NCBI GenBank assembly: GCA_020860905.1
Contig: JAJBTJ010000279.1
Location: 1 to 37,391 of the forward strand
Length of the DNA: 37,391 bases
Origin: Parabacteroides sp.
GTDB lineage: Bacteria > Bacteroidota > Bacteroidia > Bacteroidales > Tannerellaceae
Direction of reading: 5' to 3'
Both the position numbers and the translations under genes were made by a program. Shown here one piece after another: positions 37,381 to 37,391 of the stretch (positions are counted from its first letter, which is position 1; each line of letters begins with the position of its first letter). The notes beneath the pieces are model-generated. The model worked only from the letters and a program-made list of their open reading frames with translations. It was not told where the DNA came from and did not search any database.

Positions 37381-37391
37381 TTACATAAAAC

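Noticed and set aside
1-37391. CRISPR array, tRNA or rRNA genes
   Set aside because: No regularly spaced direct repeats with unique spacers were seen. The 21-bp units are contiguous without spacers. No tRNA/rRNA signatures were recognised, though no covariance-model search could be run.

Overview
This is a Bacteroidales-like chromosomal window (TAnnTTTG-type -7 promoter motifs, SusD-era-style lipoproteins with acidic +2..+6 residues, DUF4493/PCMD proteins). It holds about 25 supportable genes. From left to right: a 5'-truncated PSD-like decarboxylase; HSP20; a three-gene biotin-dependent acyl-CoA carboxylase operon; an interrupted Rpn-type nuclease/transposase gene; a patatin/outer-membrane-barrel protein; a tightly packed six-gene minus-strand operon of DUF4493/PCMD surface lipoproteins plus an OM barrel; a Tritrichomonas-type IMP dehydrogenase; aguB/aguA; divergent dps/oxyR; a pheA-aminotransferase-DAHP synthase/chorismate mutase-tyrA operon; an intact Rpn paralogue; a PMCA-type P-type ATPase; MsrB-MsrA; an N-acetylmuramoyl-L-alanine amidase; and an MlaD/MCE protein. 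The strongest non-coding signals are: (1) a Phe/Tyr-rich leader peptide (MANFFFAYFYFYFYFSRVRAGICM) with mutually exclusive antiterminator and terminator helices upstream of pheA, which looks like a classical ribosome-mediated attenuator; (2) a 78-bp insertion in an Rpn gene, flanked by TATCTT direct repeats, whose in silico removal restores the reading frame, with a degenerate relative between dps and oxyR; (3) two 99-bp intergenic elements, each built of four 21-bp units plus a 15-bp tail; (4) a symmetrical 54-bp palindromic element downstream of the IMPDH gene. No computation or database search was run. Family names come from recognised motifs and memory.
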